Assembly: GCA_016722565.1 (NCBI GenBank)
Contig: JADKIU010000007.1
Span: 310,001-374,000 of the forward strand
DNA: 64,000 bases
Source of the DNA: Bacteroidota bacterium
Lineage (GTDB): Bacteria > Bacteroidota > Bacteroidia > 2-12-FULL-35-15
Direction of reading: 5' to 3'
Of this stretch, positions 45,611 to 53,791 are shown piece after piece. The translations under genes and the position numbers were made by a program. Each line of letters begins with the position of its first letter. The first letter of the stretch is position 1. The notes under the pieces were generated by a model. That model did not search any database. It had not been told where the DNA came from and saw only the letters and a program-made list of their open reading frames with translations.

Positions 45611-46618
45611 ATGTCTAAGTCACTAATCATCACTTCCATTGCAAATGATCAACATCCGATCTTAAAACAGTTTGCAAAAGAATGTAAAGAAAACCATTTG
45701 GATTACATTGTTATAGGCGATACAAAATCTCCTGCAGATTTTAAATTGGAAGGCTGCGACTATTGGAGTGTTGAACGTCAACTCACGCTCCCTTTTGAAT
45801 TAGCTAAAATCACTCCCACTCGTCACTATTCCCGAAAGAATTTAGGCTACCTACTAGCGATTAAAAATGGATCTACCGAACTGGTTGAAACCGATGATGA
45901 CAATATTCCAAGACCAGAATTTTGGGAAGAAAAAAAACGTGAAGTAAAAAGTCATGTGTTTGAAAACACAGGATGGGTGAATGTTTACCATTATTTCACA
46001 AAGAATATGATTTGGCCGCGCGGGTTTCCGTTGGAAGAATTACAAAACAAACAAATTGAGCTTTCTACTTTAAAAAACACTGCCGTCAATTGCCCTATTC
46101 AACAAGGCTTAGCAGATGAGAATCCGGATGTGGACGCTGTTTATAGATTAACATATCCGTTACCATTAAATTTTGAAATCAAAAACAAACTGGCGCTCGG
46201 AAAAAATGCATGGAGCCCGTTTAATAGTCAAAATACACACTGGTTCAAAGAAGCATTTCCACTGATGTATCTTCCTTCCTTTTGCAGTTTCAGAATGACG
46301 GACATCTGGAGAAGTTATGTAGCGCAGCGCATTGCGTGGGAATGCGGCTGGAGCGTATTGTATCACGAACCTACTGTTTGGCAGGAACGCAATGCTCACA
46401 ATCTGATGAAAGATTTTGAAGACGAAATTCCCGGGTACTCAAACAATTTAAACATCTGCAAAGAATTACAGGGATTATCGCTAAAACCCGGACAAGAAAA
46501 CATCTACGATAATTTAATTACGTGTTACCAAAAATTAATCGATATCAATGTTGTTGGGAAAGAAGAAATGGGCCTTCTAAAAGCCTGGATAAGCGACATT
46601 AGTAAGTTGAAAAATTAA
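45611..46618 (+). CDS. STELLO-like glycosyltransferase-family protein
   Basis: The 335-residue protein resembles the STELLO/DUF288 family known mainly from eukaryotes and some bacteria. It has the early 'SLIITSIANDQHPILKQFAKEC' strand-helix, 'DYIVIGDTKSP', 'HYSRKNLGYLLAI', a DxD-type motif in 'LVETDDDNIPRPEFW', 'WPRGFPLEEL', 'NCPIQQGLADENPDVDAVYRLT' and 'SFCSFRMTDIWRSYVAQRIAWECGW'. It is cytosolic with no membrane helix. It starts 10 nt after the GT2 stop, so the two are one operon. The donor and acceptor are unknown. Confidence 0.8.
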   Translation: MSKSLIITSIANDQHPILKQFAKECKENHLDYIVIGDTKSPADFKLEGCDYWSVERQLTLPFELAKITPTRHYSRKNLGYLLAIKNGSTELVETDDDNIPRPEFWEEKKREVKSHVFENTGWVNVYHYFTKNMIWPRGFPLEELQNKQIELSTLKNTAVNCPIQQGLADENPDVDAVYRLTYPLPLNFEIKNKLALGKNAWSPFNSQNTHWFKEAFPLMYLPSFCSFRMTDIWRSYVAQRIAWECGWSVLYHEPTVWQERNAHNLMKDFEDEIPGYSNNLNICKELQGLSLKPGQENIYDNLITCYQKLIDINVVGKEEMGLLKAWISDISKLKN

Positions 46619-46621
46619 CTA

Positions 46622-48307
46622 CTAATATTTTATTTCGTATAACTCACACTTCTCCTTTGTACCAATTGTTTTTACCAAACGGATCTTCTGTGGATATTTT
46701 TGATATACAGGTCCAATCATACGATGGATTGTATTGATAACTCTTCCGTTATTTTTCTTTGGGTTCATCCTTAAATTTGATAGAATCACATATTGCACTT
46801 CCAGTTTTTTCCAATCCATCAAAACCGTATCTGCATCCATGGATGTTGTAATAAATTGACCAAGAAATTTTTTTCCATCCCCATATAAAAAAGACATAGC
46901 TGGCTTACGAGACAAAACAACTGCACTGTCAGGCAAACTATCTGCACAGTACTTGCTCATCTTTAAGAAATTTTCCCAATCGGGTGTATAGCCGTAATAA
47001 ATATCTCCGGCCAAATTTTTTCTGAAAGAAGTAATTTTACTTTTATCTATTGCTGATATTTTAATAGTATACAGCAACATTCCGCCAGCAAAAAGTACAA
47101 ATACAACTTGCATCATCGAGTACTTTTTTATCAACTCATAAATTCCATAAAAGAACAAAAGGAATATTAAATGCACTACGATTACTATCAATCTGTCTTG
47201 CATGTTATTTGACTGAACACCTAGAAATATACCCCCACACAGCACTATAAAATAAATACTGGAGAAAAATATAAACTTGTTCTTTTTAAAACTTAAGAAC
47301 GTGAAAATTCCAATCAGCACCGCAGTGATATATGCAAACTGAGGAACTATACTTGCTAATTCATACGCATCTTTTCTTAAATTCATAATACGATAAATGT
47401 GCAACGACATATACGTATTAAAATTATTAAAGAAACGATCAGCCATTCCTGAAAAATCTTCATGCCCACTAATTGGTTTGTACAACTCTTTTCGAAGCAT
47501 CATCTCCAACTGATTGGTTTCATTTGCACCAAACATTGCAGTAGTAACAAATTGATAAATCATTCGGATAACAAAAAATGCTACCACTGCATATATTACT
47601 TGTTTGTAATTCTTTTTCAACAGAAAATAAGCTGCAACTCCAACAATTGCAACAACAGCAACACTCTTTGAAATCGTTAACAAAACAAACAATAATCCGA
47701 AGATGATCCATTTAAGATAATTCTGTTTGAGATCTTCTAAAAGACTTTGGTTGTCCTTAATTCCGTCAATAATTTTAAAAACAATATAAAAGCAAACCGA
47801 CTGAACAAAAAGGAAAAATGTTTCTGTAAATGTTTGACTGGCATAATATTGAATAAAATGATTGAATGAGATGAATGAAATGAGCGCAAAAAGAACAGTA
47901 TAAGGAATTCATTTTACAAATGCTTTATACGTAAACCAAACAAATCCAAAGTGGCAGACCACTGAAGACATTTTTAATGCAATTACATTGAGTCCGAATA
48001 GTTTTACGACTATGGATAAAAAAATAGGATAACCCGGTCCTTGAAAATAAGGAAATTTGTTTTCGTGCAACAAGGACCACGCTCGCTCTATATAGGAAGA
48101 ATCATCACCACCATCCGATACTTTTGCGTCAAAAAGTATAAAGGAAAAAATAGTGGAAAAGAACAGAAGAGAATAAAAAACTTTTTTATCGTTTTTCTCA
48201 AACCAATTATTTAATCGATCAAAAAGTTCCAACTTGTTTCTACTTTGCGCAGCAGTCCCTTTTGATGTACTAATTGTTTTTGATTGGTGCTTTTCTTTTT
48301 TTGACAT
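46622..48307 (-). pseudogene. Membrane glycosyltransferase (GT39/ArnT-like) with in-frame TGA
   Basis: One reading frame of 561 codons from the ATG at 48307 to the TAG at 46622 is interrupted only by a TGA at 47911-47909. The N-terminal part has a basic cytosolic tail, helix 1 'VFYSLLFFSTIFSFILF', the GT39-like acidic loop 'SDGGDDSSYIERAWSLL' and 'FQGPGYPIFLSIVVKLFG'. The rest has many membrane helices and a soluble C-terminal domain ('LPDSAVVLSRKPAMSFLYGDGKKF'). The frame is unbroken across the TGA ('YKAFVK-TGA-IPYTVLFALI'), and a Trp (TGG) would fit there. Such proteins transfer a sugar from a polyprenyl-phosphate carrier on the periplasmic face. Nonsense mutation is the simplest reading; readthrough is possible. 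Confidence 0.8.
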
Positions 48308-48388
48308 ACATTCATTCTGTTTAAACCACCTAAAATTAATTAAAAAACAGATAAATCAAAATAATACCCTAGTTTAAGCCGTTTAGTG

Positions 48389-48419
48389 TTGTCTCATTCA
48401 CAGATAAGCCTTACTTTTA
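48389..48419 (+). promoter_or_regulatory. Candidate promoter of the thiL operon
   Basis: TTG (48389-48391), 20 nt, then TACTTTTA (48412-48419) approximates the Bacteroidota promoter, 19 nt before the thiL ATG. Confidence 0.4.
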
Positions 48420-48438
48420 CTCTATAAAGTTACATTTT

Positions 48439-49482
48439 ATGTTAGAAAATACAGGCCGAACAGAATTAAGCAGCTTGGGTGAATTTGGATTAATCAAACA
48501 CCTCACTCAATTTATTGAAATAAAAAACGAAAGTACCATCAAAGGCATTGGAGACGATGCAGCGGTAATCGATTATAAAAACAAACAAACGGTTGTTTCT
48601 ACCGACATGCTTGTTGAAGGAGTTCATTTTGATTTGGCATACATGCCATTAAAACATCTAGGTTTCAAATCGGTTTCTGTCAACCTTTCTGATATCTATG
48701 CAATGAATGCAACACCTAAACAAATTACCATCTCTTTGGCTATCTCCAACCGTTTTTCAGTTGAAGCCTTGGAAGAGCTCTATGCAGGTTTTATGATGGC
48801 TTGCAAAAAGCACAATGTTGATATCATCGGTGGCGACACTACCACTTCTAAATCAGGATTGGTGATTAGCATAACCGCAATTGGTGAAGCGAATGCCGAA
48901 GATCTTGTTTACCGAAACACAGCAAAAGAAGGAGATTTACTTTGCGTAACTGGCGACTTAGGCGCTGCCTATGTAGGTTTGCAATTACTAGAAAGAGAAA
49001 AAAGAATTTTTATGGAATCTCCCGGGGTGCAACCAGATTTGGAAGGCAATGACTATATTTTAGAACGCCAATTAAAACCGGAAGCTAGAAAAGACATTCC
49101 CGTTCTATTAAAGAAACTAGAAGTGAAACCCACTGCAATGATTGATGTATCGGATGGATTATCTTCTGAAATATTACACATCGCTTCTCAATCAGGAGTC
49201 GGATGTAACTTATACGAAGAAAAAATACCAATCGACCCATCCACCTATAACATGGCCCGTGAGTTTAATTTAGATCCAACTATTTGCGCACTGAGCGGTG
49301 GGGAAGATTATGAATTATTATTCACCATCGACCCATCGGATTTTCCAAAAGTAAAAGCGAATCCTGACATCACAGTTATTGGTCACTTAACAAATAGCAA
49401 AGAAGGTGTAAATTTAATTTCGAAAGCTGGTACCTCAATCACACTCACTGCCCAAGGCTGGGATTCGCTTTTAAAAAAATAA
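48439..49482 (+). CDS. thiL: Thiamine-monophosphate kinase
   Basis: ThiL phosphorylates thiamine monophosphate to the active cofactor thiamine diphosphate using ATP, in the cytosol. The 347-residue protein has the AIR-synthase-like motifs: 'LSSLGEFGLIKHL', the metal/ATP-site 'IKGIGDDAAVIDY', 'VVSTDMLVEGVHFD', 'VNLSDIYAMNATPKQITISLAI', 'DIIGGDTTTSKSGLVISITAIG', 'MIDVSDGLSSEI' and 'ICALSGGEDYELLFTI'. Length is typical. A sensor kinase gene starts 1 nt after its stop, an unusual arrangement. No other thi gene is near. Confidence 0.96.
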   Translation: MLENTGRTELSSLGEFGLIKHLTQFIEIKNESTIKGIGDDAAVIDYKNKQTVVSTDMLVEGVHFDLAYMPLKHLGFKSVSVNLSDIYAMNATPKQITISLAISNRFSVEALEELYAGFMMACKKHNVDIIGGDTTTSKSGLVISITAIGEANAEDLVYRNTAKEGDLLCVTGDLGAAYVGLQLLEREKRIFMESPGVQPDLEGNDYILERQLKPEARKDIPVLLKKLEVKPTAMIDVSDGLSSEILHIASQSGVGCNLYEEKIPIDPSTYNMAREFNLDPTICALSGGEDYELLFTIDPSDFPKVKANPDITVIGHLTNSKEGVNLISKAGTSITLTAQGWDSLLKK

Positions 49483-49483
49483 A

Positions 49484-52450
49484 ATGGCCTCATTGATGAA
49501 AATAAAACAACTTCTCCTTTATTTTTTCATCTTGCTTACTTTCACCGGTGAAGCACAATCCACGTTTTTTCGCAACTACTCCGTTGAAGATGGATTACCG
49601 TTCATCAATGTATCCGCTATTTTTCAAGATAGAAAAGGAAATTTATGGAGTAGCGGATATGGCGGATTAAGCAAATTTGACGGAATTTCCTTTACCAACT
49701 TTGCCCCTAAAGACGGATTACTCAATCACTTTGTAACCACCATCTGCGAAGACAATCAAGGAAATCTTTGGGTTGGAAGTATCAGCGGCATAAATAAATT
49801 TGATGGCAAAACATTTACCGGGTTTACAACTAAAAATGGGCTCATCCACAACTCAATTACCTCGTCCTTAAAAGATAAAGCAGGAAATATCTGGTTTGGA
49901 ACAGAAAAAGGATTAAGCAAATTAGCAGATGGCTCATTTATTAATTTTTCAAAAAAAGATGGACTCGTTGGTAATTTTATTAAATGTTTGTTCCAAGACA
50001 AAGAAGGGAAAATTTGGATAGGCACAAATGATGGCATCAGTATTTTTGATGGAAAAACGTTTACCTCCATTACCACCGCCAATGGTTTGTTATCAAACGA
50101 AATTTCAGCAATCACCCAAGACAAACAAAATAATTTTTGGGTTGGTACTTCCAATGGAATTTGCAAAATCAGCAACAATACATTTACCACTTATACAATT
50201 GAACAAGGACTAACAGACAATAACGTAACTTCACTTTTAGTCGATAATAAAAATACACTTTGGATTGGAACCGGAAAAGGATTAGTAAAATATACGAATA
50301 ATCAATTCACAAAATACTCCATTAAAAGAGATCAAAACAGTAATCTGGTAAGCTGCTTATTCGAAGATTTTGAAAACAACCTTTGGATAGGGACTTATTC
50401 CGGCTTGTTTAAATACCGCGGTAATCCTTTTATTTCATACGGAATTCATGACGGACTCACCAACAATTTTATTTTTGGTATCACGCGTGATTCAAAAAAC
50501 AATCTCTGGGTAGGATCGCAAGGTGGCGGACTTTTTAAATTTGACAATGGTGAATTTTTACAATACAATCAGGAAAACGGACTGGATGCCAACGGAGTAA
50601 ATATGATTTATGAAATCAGTCCAGGAATCCTTTGGCTTGCTACTGATGAAGGATTGAGGATATACAATGGAAAAACGTTTACAAAAGGTAATGATACTTC
50701 CTCTGTTTGGTCAAACGTAACCAATGTAATTTACAAAGACTCCAAAAACAACCTCTGGATAGGTGCTACCGGAAAAATATTTAAATACGATGGTACCAAC
50801 TTCACCTTTTACCCTCTAAAAGGTTTAACTGAAAAATGTAATGTTTGGACATTTGTTGAAGATAAAAAGGGAACACTTTGGGCAGGAAGTTATTTAGGTG
50901 GAATTTTTAAGTTGGACGGCAATACATTTGTTGAATGCACACAACAGCTTGGATTAAAAAATGACTCTTATCTCGCTTCGTTAATTGACAAAGAAGGGAA
51001 TTTATATTTCGGGGCGCTCGATGGTCTGTGGATGTTCAATCCTAATGACATGAGTCAGCCAGCAATGAATTTTAGCGAAAAAGATGGAATGAGTTCCGAT
51101 TTGGTGTATTCACTCACATTTGGAAAATCAGAAAATGAAATTTGGATAGGAACCAATCAAGGTATTAATAAGCTTGATATTGCCCGTTATAAAGCGACCA
51201 AAGAAAAAAACATTATTCCTTTTGGAAAACAAGAAGGATTCTCCGGAGTAGAATGTAATGGTAATGGAACATTTGTAGATCGGGATGGAGCCATTTGGTT
51301 TGGAACAGTTAATGGTGTAATCAAGTACGATCCGAATGAATATATCCCTAATCCCTTCGAATCAAAAATTAGCATTACAAAATATCGTTTATTTTATAAA
51401 GACACATTGTTTACCAACAATATGCATTTGCATTATGATGATAACAGCATCACGTTTAACTTTTCCGGAATCTGCTTAACCAATCCTTCAAAAGTAAAAT
51501 ACTCGCATATTCTTGAAGGATTTGAAACCAACTGGTCGCCACCCTCAAAAGATCGTTTTACTAACTACTCCAATCTACCTCCGGGAACCTATACCTTTAA
51601 AGTGATTTCCTCCAACAACGAAGGGGTTTGGAATACTGTCCCCGCTACATTTACATTTACAATTGATCGCCCTTTTTGGAAAACCTGGATATTTATCATT
51701 GCATCCACCTCCTTTTTCATCATCGCGCTTATTCTTTCCATTCGTTTACGCATCAAACGGATTAAATTGCGTGAAAAAAGAAAAACCGAACTCAATAAAA
51801 AAATTGCAAACATCGAATCACAAGCACTGCGTGCACAAATGAATCCACATTTTATTTTTAATACACTCAGCTCCATTCAGCATTATATTTCCAATAACGA
51901 TACGGATGCTGCATTAAAATACTTATCGAAATTTGCGAAATTGATGCGTAGAATCATGGACAATTCCAAACAACAAATGATCTCTGTTGCTGAAGAAATC
52001 AACGCACTGGAATTATACCTCGAATTGGAAACCATGCGTTTTGATAAAAAATTCATACACACAATTACGGTTGATAAAGAAATTGACTTGACCTACGACC
52101 GCATCCCTTCCATGCTCATTCAGCCTTATGTTGAAAATGCGATCATTCACGGATTACTACCAATGCAAGGGAATGGTAAAATTTTAATTTCCTTGGAAAA
52201 ACAAAACGACACGATTTTATGTACCATCGAAGACAATGGAATCGGTAGAGAAAAATCGAAAGAATTTAAAAAGAACAGAGTGCAACAACACAAATCCATG
52301 GGAATGAGTATTACTCAGGAGCGGTTGGACATTTTAAATTCCAGCTTGAATAGTAATATCAATGCCGAAATTGTTGATTTGTTTGAAAACGGGAAAGCGG
52401 CAGGTACAAAAGTGAGATTAATCATCCCGTTGGAAACCAATGAATATTGA
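49484..52450 (+). CDS. Two-component propeller sensor histidine kinase (LytS-type)
   Basis: The 988-residue protein has a signal/anchor (MKIKQLLLYFFILLTFTGEAQ; the ATG at 49496 may be the true start). About a dozen two-component-propeller blades follow ('LWVGSISGINKFDGKTFTGFTTKNGLIHNSI' type), then a Y_Y_Y domain and one membrane helix (about 734-755). The cytosolic kinase has phospho-acceptor His789 in 'QMNPHFIFNTLSSIQHYI', 'YVENAIIHGLL' and the ATP site 'EDNGIGREKSKEF' (Asp917). Its architecture is a large periplasmic sensor linked to a His-kinase. The stop is TGA, the only one I found among complete genes here. The LytTR regulator gene follows after 35 nt. The ligand sensed is unknown. Confidence 0.93.
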   Translation: MASLMKIKQLLLYFFILLTFTGEAQSTFFRNYSVEDGLPFINVSAIFQDRKGNLWSSGYGGLSKFDGISFTNFAPKDGLLNHFVTTICEDNQGNLWVGSISGINKFDGKTFTGFTTKNGLIHNSITSSLKDKAGNIWFGTEKGLSKLADGSFINFSKKDGLVGNFIKCLFQDKEGKIWIGTNDGISIFDGKTFTSITTANGLLSNEISAITQDKQNNFWVGTSNGICKISNNTFTTYTIEQGLTDNNVTSLLVDNKNTLWIGTGKGLVKYTNNQFTKYSIKRDQNSNLVSCLFEDFENNLWIGTYSGLFKYRGNPFISYGIHDGLTNNFIFGITRDSKNNLWVGSQGGGLFKFDNGEFLQYNQENGLDANGVNMIYEISPGILWLATDEGLRIYNGKTFTKGNDTSSVWSNVTNVIYKDSKNNLWIGATGKIFKYDGTNFTFYPLKGLTEKCNVWTFVEDKKGTLWAGSYLGGIFKLDGNTFVECTQQLGLKNDSYLASLIDKEGNLYFGALDGLWMFNPNDMSQPAMNFSEKDGMSSDLVYSLTFGKSENEIWIGTNQGINKLDIARYKATKEKNIIPFGKQEGFSGVECNGNGTFVDRDGAIWFGTVNGVIKYDPNEYIPNPFESKISITKYRLFYKDTLFTNNMHLHYDDNSITFNFSGICLTNPSKVKYSHILEGFETNWSPPSKDRFTNYSNLPPGTYTFKVISSNNEGVWNTVPATFTFTIDRPFWKTWIFIIASTSFFIIALILSIRLRIKRIKLREKRKTELNKKIANIESQALRAQMNPHFIFNTLSSIQHYISNNDTDAALKYLSKFAKLMRRIMDNSKQQMISVAEEINALELYLELETMRFDKKFIHTITVDKEIDLTYDRIPSMLIQPYVENAIIHGLLPMQGNGKILISLEKQNDTILCTIEDNGIGREKSKEFKKNRVQQHKSMGMSITQERLDILNSSLNSNINAEIVDLFENGKAAGTKVRLIIPLETNEY

Positions 52451-52485
52451 TTGGAAATTTAAAAAGTATTATATTCGTAGTACAT

Positions 52486-53235
52486 ATGATAAAAGCAATA
52501 ATAGTAGATGATGAATTAGGCGCACGCGAATCATTATCAAAGATGTTAGAAAAAAACTGCAAACAAATTGAAGTGGTTGCAAAGGTGGATTCGATGCTAA
52601 GTGCATTTGAAGCAATTACTAACAAGGAACCTGATTTGGTATTTTTAGACATCGAAATGCCGAACGGGAATGCGTTTGATTTACTCGAAAAATTTAAAAA
52701 AATCAACTTTAACATCATCTTTACCACAGCTTATGATCATTATGCTATCAAAGCGATTAAATTTAGCGCCATTGATTACATTCTAAAACCAATTGACCCC
52801 GAAGAGCTTGTAAATGCCGTAAGACGATTTGAAGGCCAACACGGGCAAAAAGAGTCGCTCGATAAACAATTCAAAACACTCCTTTCCAACGTAAAGCCTG
52901 AAAATAAACTCAAAAAAGTAGGTATTCCTGACGGAGACGGACTTATTTTCATTAACCTTTCAGATATCATTCGCTGTGATTCAGACGGCAATTACACCTT
53001 TTTTATTCTTACCAATGGCAAAAAAATCATCGCCTCCCGCACCCTAGGGGAATACGAACAAATGTTTGCCGATGACAATTTCTTCCGCATCCACCGCTCC
53101 CACTTAATCAATCTCGAGCACGTAAAAAAGTACATAAAAGGAGAAGGCGGATACGTTGTAATGTCCGACAATTCACAGGTTGAGGTCTCCAGACGTAACA
53201 AAACCGATTTCCTCGAAAAACTATCCCATTTATAG
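52486..53235 (+). CDS. LytTR-family response regulator
   Basis: The 249-residue protein starts at the ATG at 52486 (MIKAIIVDDELGARESL). The N-terminal receiver domain has its acidic pocket ('VDDE') and phospho-acceptor Asp55 in 'LVFLDIEMPNGNAF', with Lys in 'DYILKPI'. The C-terminal LytTR DNA-binding domain is seen at 'IIRCDSDGNYTFFILTNGKKIIASRTLGEYEQM' and 'FFRIHRSHLINLEHVKKYIKGEGGYVVMSDNSQVEVSRR'. It is the partner of the preceding kinase and would bind direct-repeat sites as a dimer. Target genes are not evident; the small protein gene after it is a candidate. Confidence 0.95.
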   Translation: MIKAIIVDDELGARESLSKMLEKNCKQIEVVAKVDSMLSAFEAITNKEPDLVFLDIEMPNGNAFDLLEKFKKINFNIIFTTAYDHYAIKAIKFSAIDYILKPIDPEELVNAVRRFEGQHGQKESLDKQFKTLLSNVKPENKLKKVGIPDGDGLIFINLSDIIRCDSDGNYTFFILTNGKKIIASRTLGEYEQMFADDNFFRIHRSHLINLEHVKKYIKGEGGYVVMSDNSQVEVSRRNKTDFLEKLSHL

Positions 53236-53369
53236 TAAAACCACTTACATTCTAATTCCTACCATTAAATAAGTGAACCCGCCATTTACTCATTATGGGT
53301 ATACTTATGCCTTTTTGTGTCGTAATATTGGTCAGAAGTTCATTCAAATAATGATTACATAACAAGAGC

Positions 53370-53447
53370 AGGTGTTGGGAGGTTTGCAACAAAATTAATT
53401 GGCACATGGGGATGTTGTTTATATTAATTGGCAAACCGACCACACCT
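53370..53447 (+). ncRNA. Candidate structured RNA element, copy 1 (ACATGGGGATGTTGTT core)
   Basis: The core ACATGGGGATGTTGTT (53404-53419) recurs at 55758. It is enclosed by nested complementary arms: AGGTGTTGG/CCACACCT (53370-53378/53440-53447), a GA/GA internal loop, GGTTTGC/GCAAACC (53381-53387/53431-53437) and AATTAAT/ATTAATT (53393-53399/53423-53429). Copy 2 has unrelated stem sequences in the same positions. The strand is chosen because the next gene (53537) lies downstream on plus. The name, family and function are unknown. Confidence 0.55.
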
Positions 53448-53472
53448 TAACTCAAAAAGAAAACAAATCCGA

Positions 53473-53492
53473 AAACTTCCTTCCAAGAAGTT
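53473..53492 (+). other. Short hairpin downstream of RNA element copy 1
   Basis: AACTTC (53473-53478) and GAAGTT (53487-53492) are exact complements with an 8-nt loop. It lies between the element and the small membrane-peptide gene and may belong to the same leader. Confidence 0.35.
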
Positions 53493-53536
53493 GAAAGGAA
53501 TAAGATATAAAATAAGAAACTTAAAACTTTAATACG

Positions 53537-53707
53537 ATGGCAACAGTTATACTCGATTTTAACAATTTAAATTCAAAAGCCATGAACAGAAAAACATCAA
53601 TCCGCCACGGACACAATTACCACCAAGAGGGTATCGGAACCGTAACCATTTTGTTAGCGATTGCTACAGTATCTATCATTTTCTTTAGCATCTACAACGC
53701 ATTTTAG
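53537..53707 (+). CDS. Small single-pass membrane peptide, 56 residues
   Basis: Open frame from the ATG at 53537 to the TAG at 53705-53707. The N-terminal half is polar ('MATVILDFNNLNSKAMNRKT', then 'SIRHGHNYHQEGIG') and the C-terminal half is one hydrophobic helix ('TVTILLAIATVSIIFFSIYNAF'). A second in-frame ATG at 53582 would leave 41 residues. The frame is not in any longer gene and is bounded by a leader element upstream and a strong hairpin downstream. It follows the LytTR regulator gene by about 300 nt. I recognise no family; a small envelope-stress or regulatory membrane peptide is possible. Confidence 0.55.
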   Translation: MATVILDFNNLNSKAMNRKTSIRHGHNYHQEGIGTVTILLAIATVSIIFFSIYNAF

Positions 53708-53745
53708 AATTTCATTTTTGTTTGTTTAGTTTAGTTTAGACCCCC

Positions 53746-53779
53746 GAGAGCGGTACCTTTGAGAGCAGGTGCCGCTCTC
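53746..53779. terminator. Strong hairpin between convergent genes
   Basis: GAGAGCGGTACC (53746-53757) pairs with GGTGCCGCTCTC (53768-53779) with one G-T pair around a 10-nt loop. The trailing sequence has only a short T tract (ACCTTTTATA), so terminator function is probable but not certain. Confidence 0.55.
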
Positions 53780-53791
53780 ACCTTTTATACC

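Noticed and set aside
53370..53520. Reading the ACATGGGGATGTTGTT core as a coding remnant ('MGMLF')
   Set aside because: Both copies encode MGMLF in one frame, but the flanking frames diverge at once and hit stops, while the base-pairing is preserved. RNA structure explains the data better.
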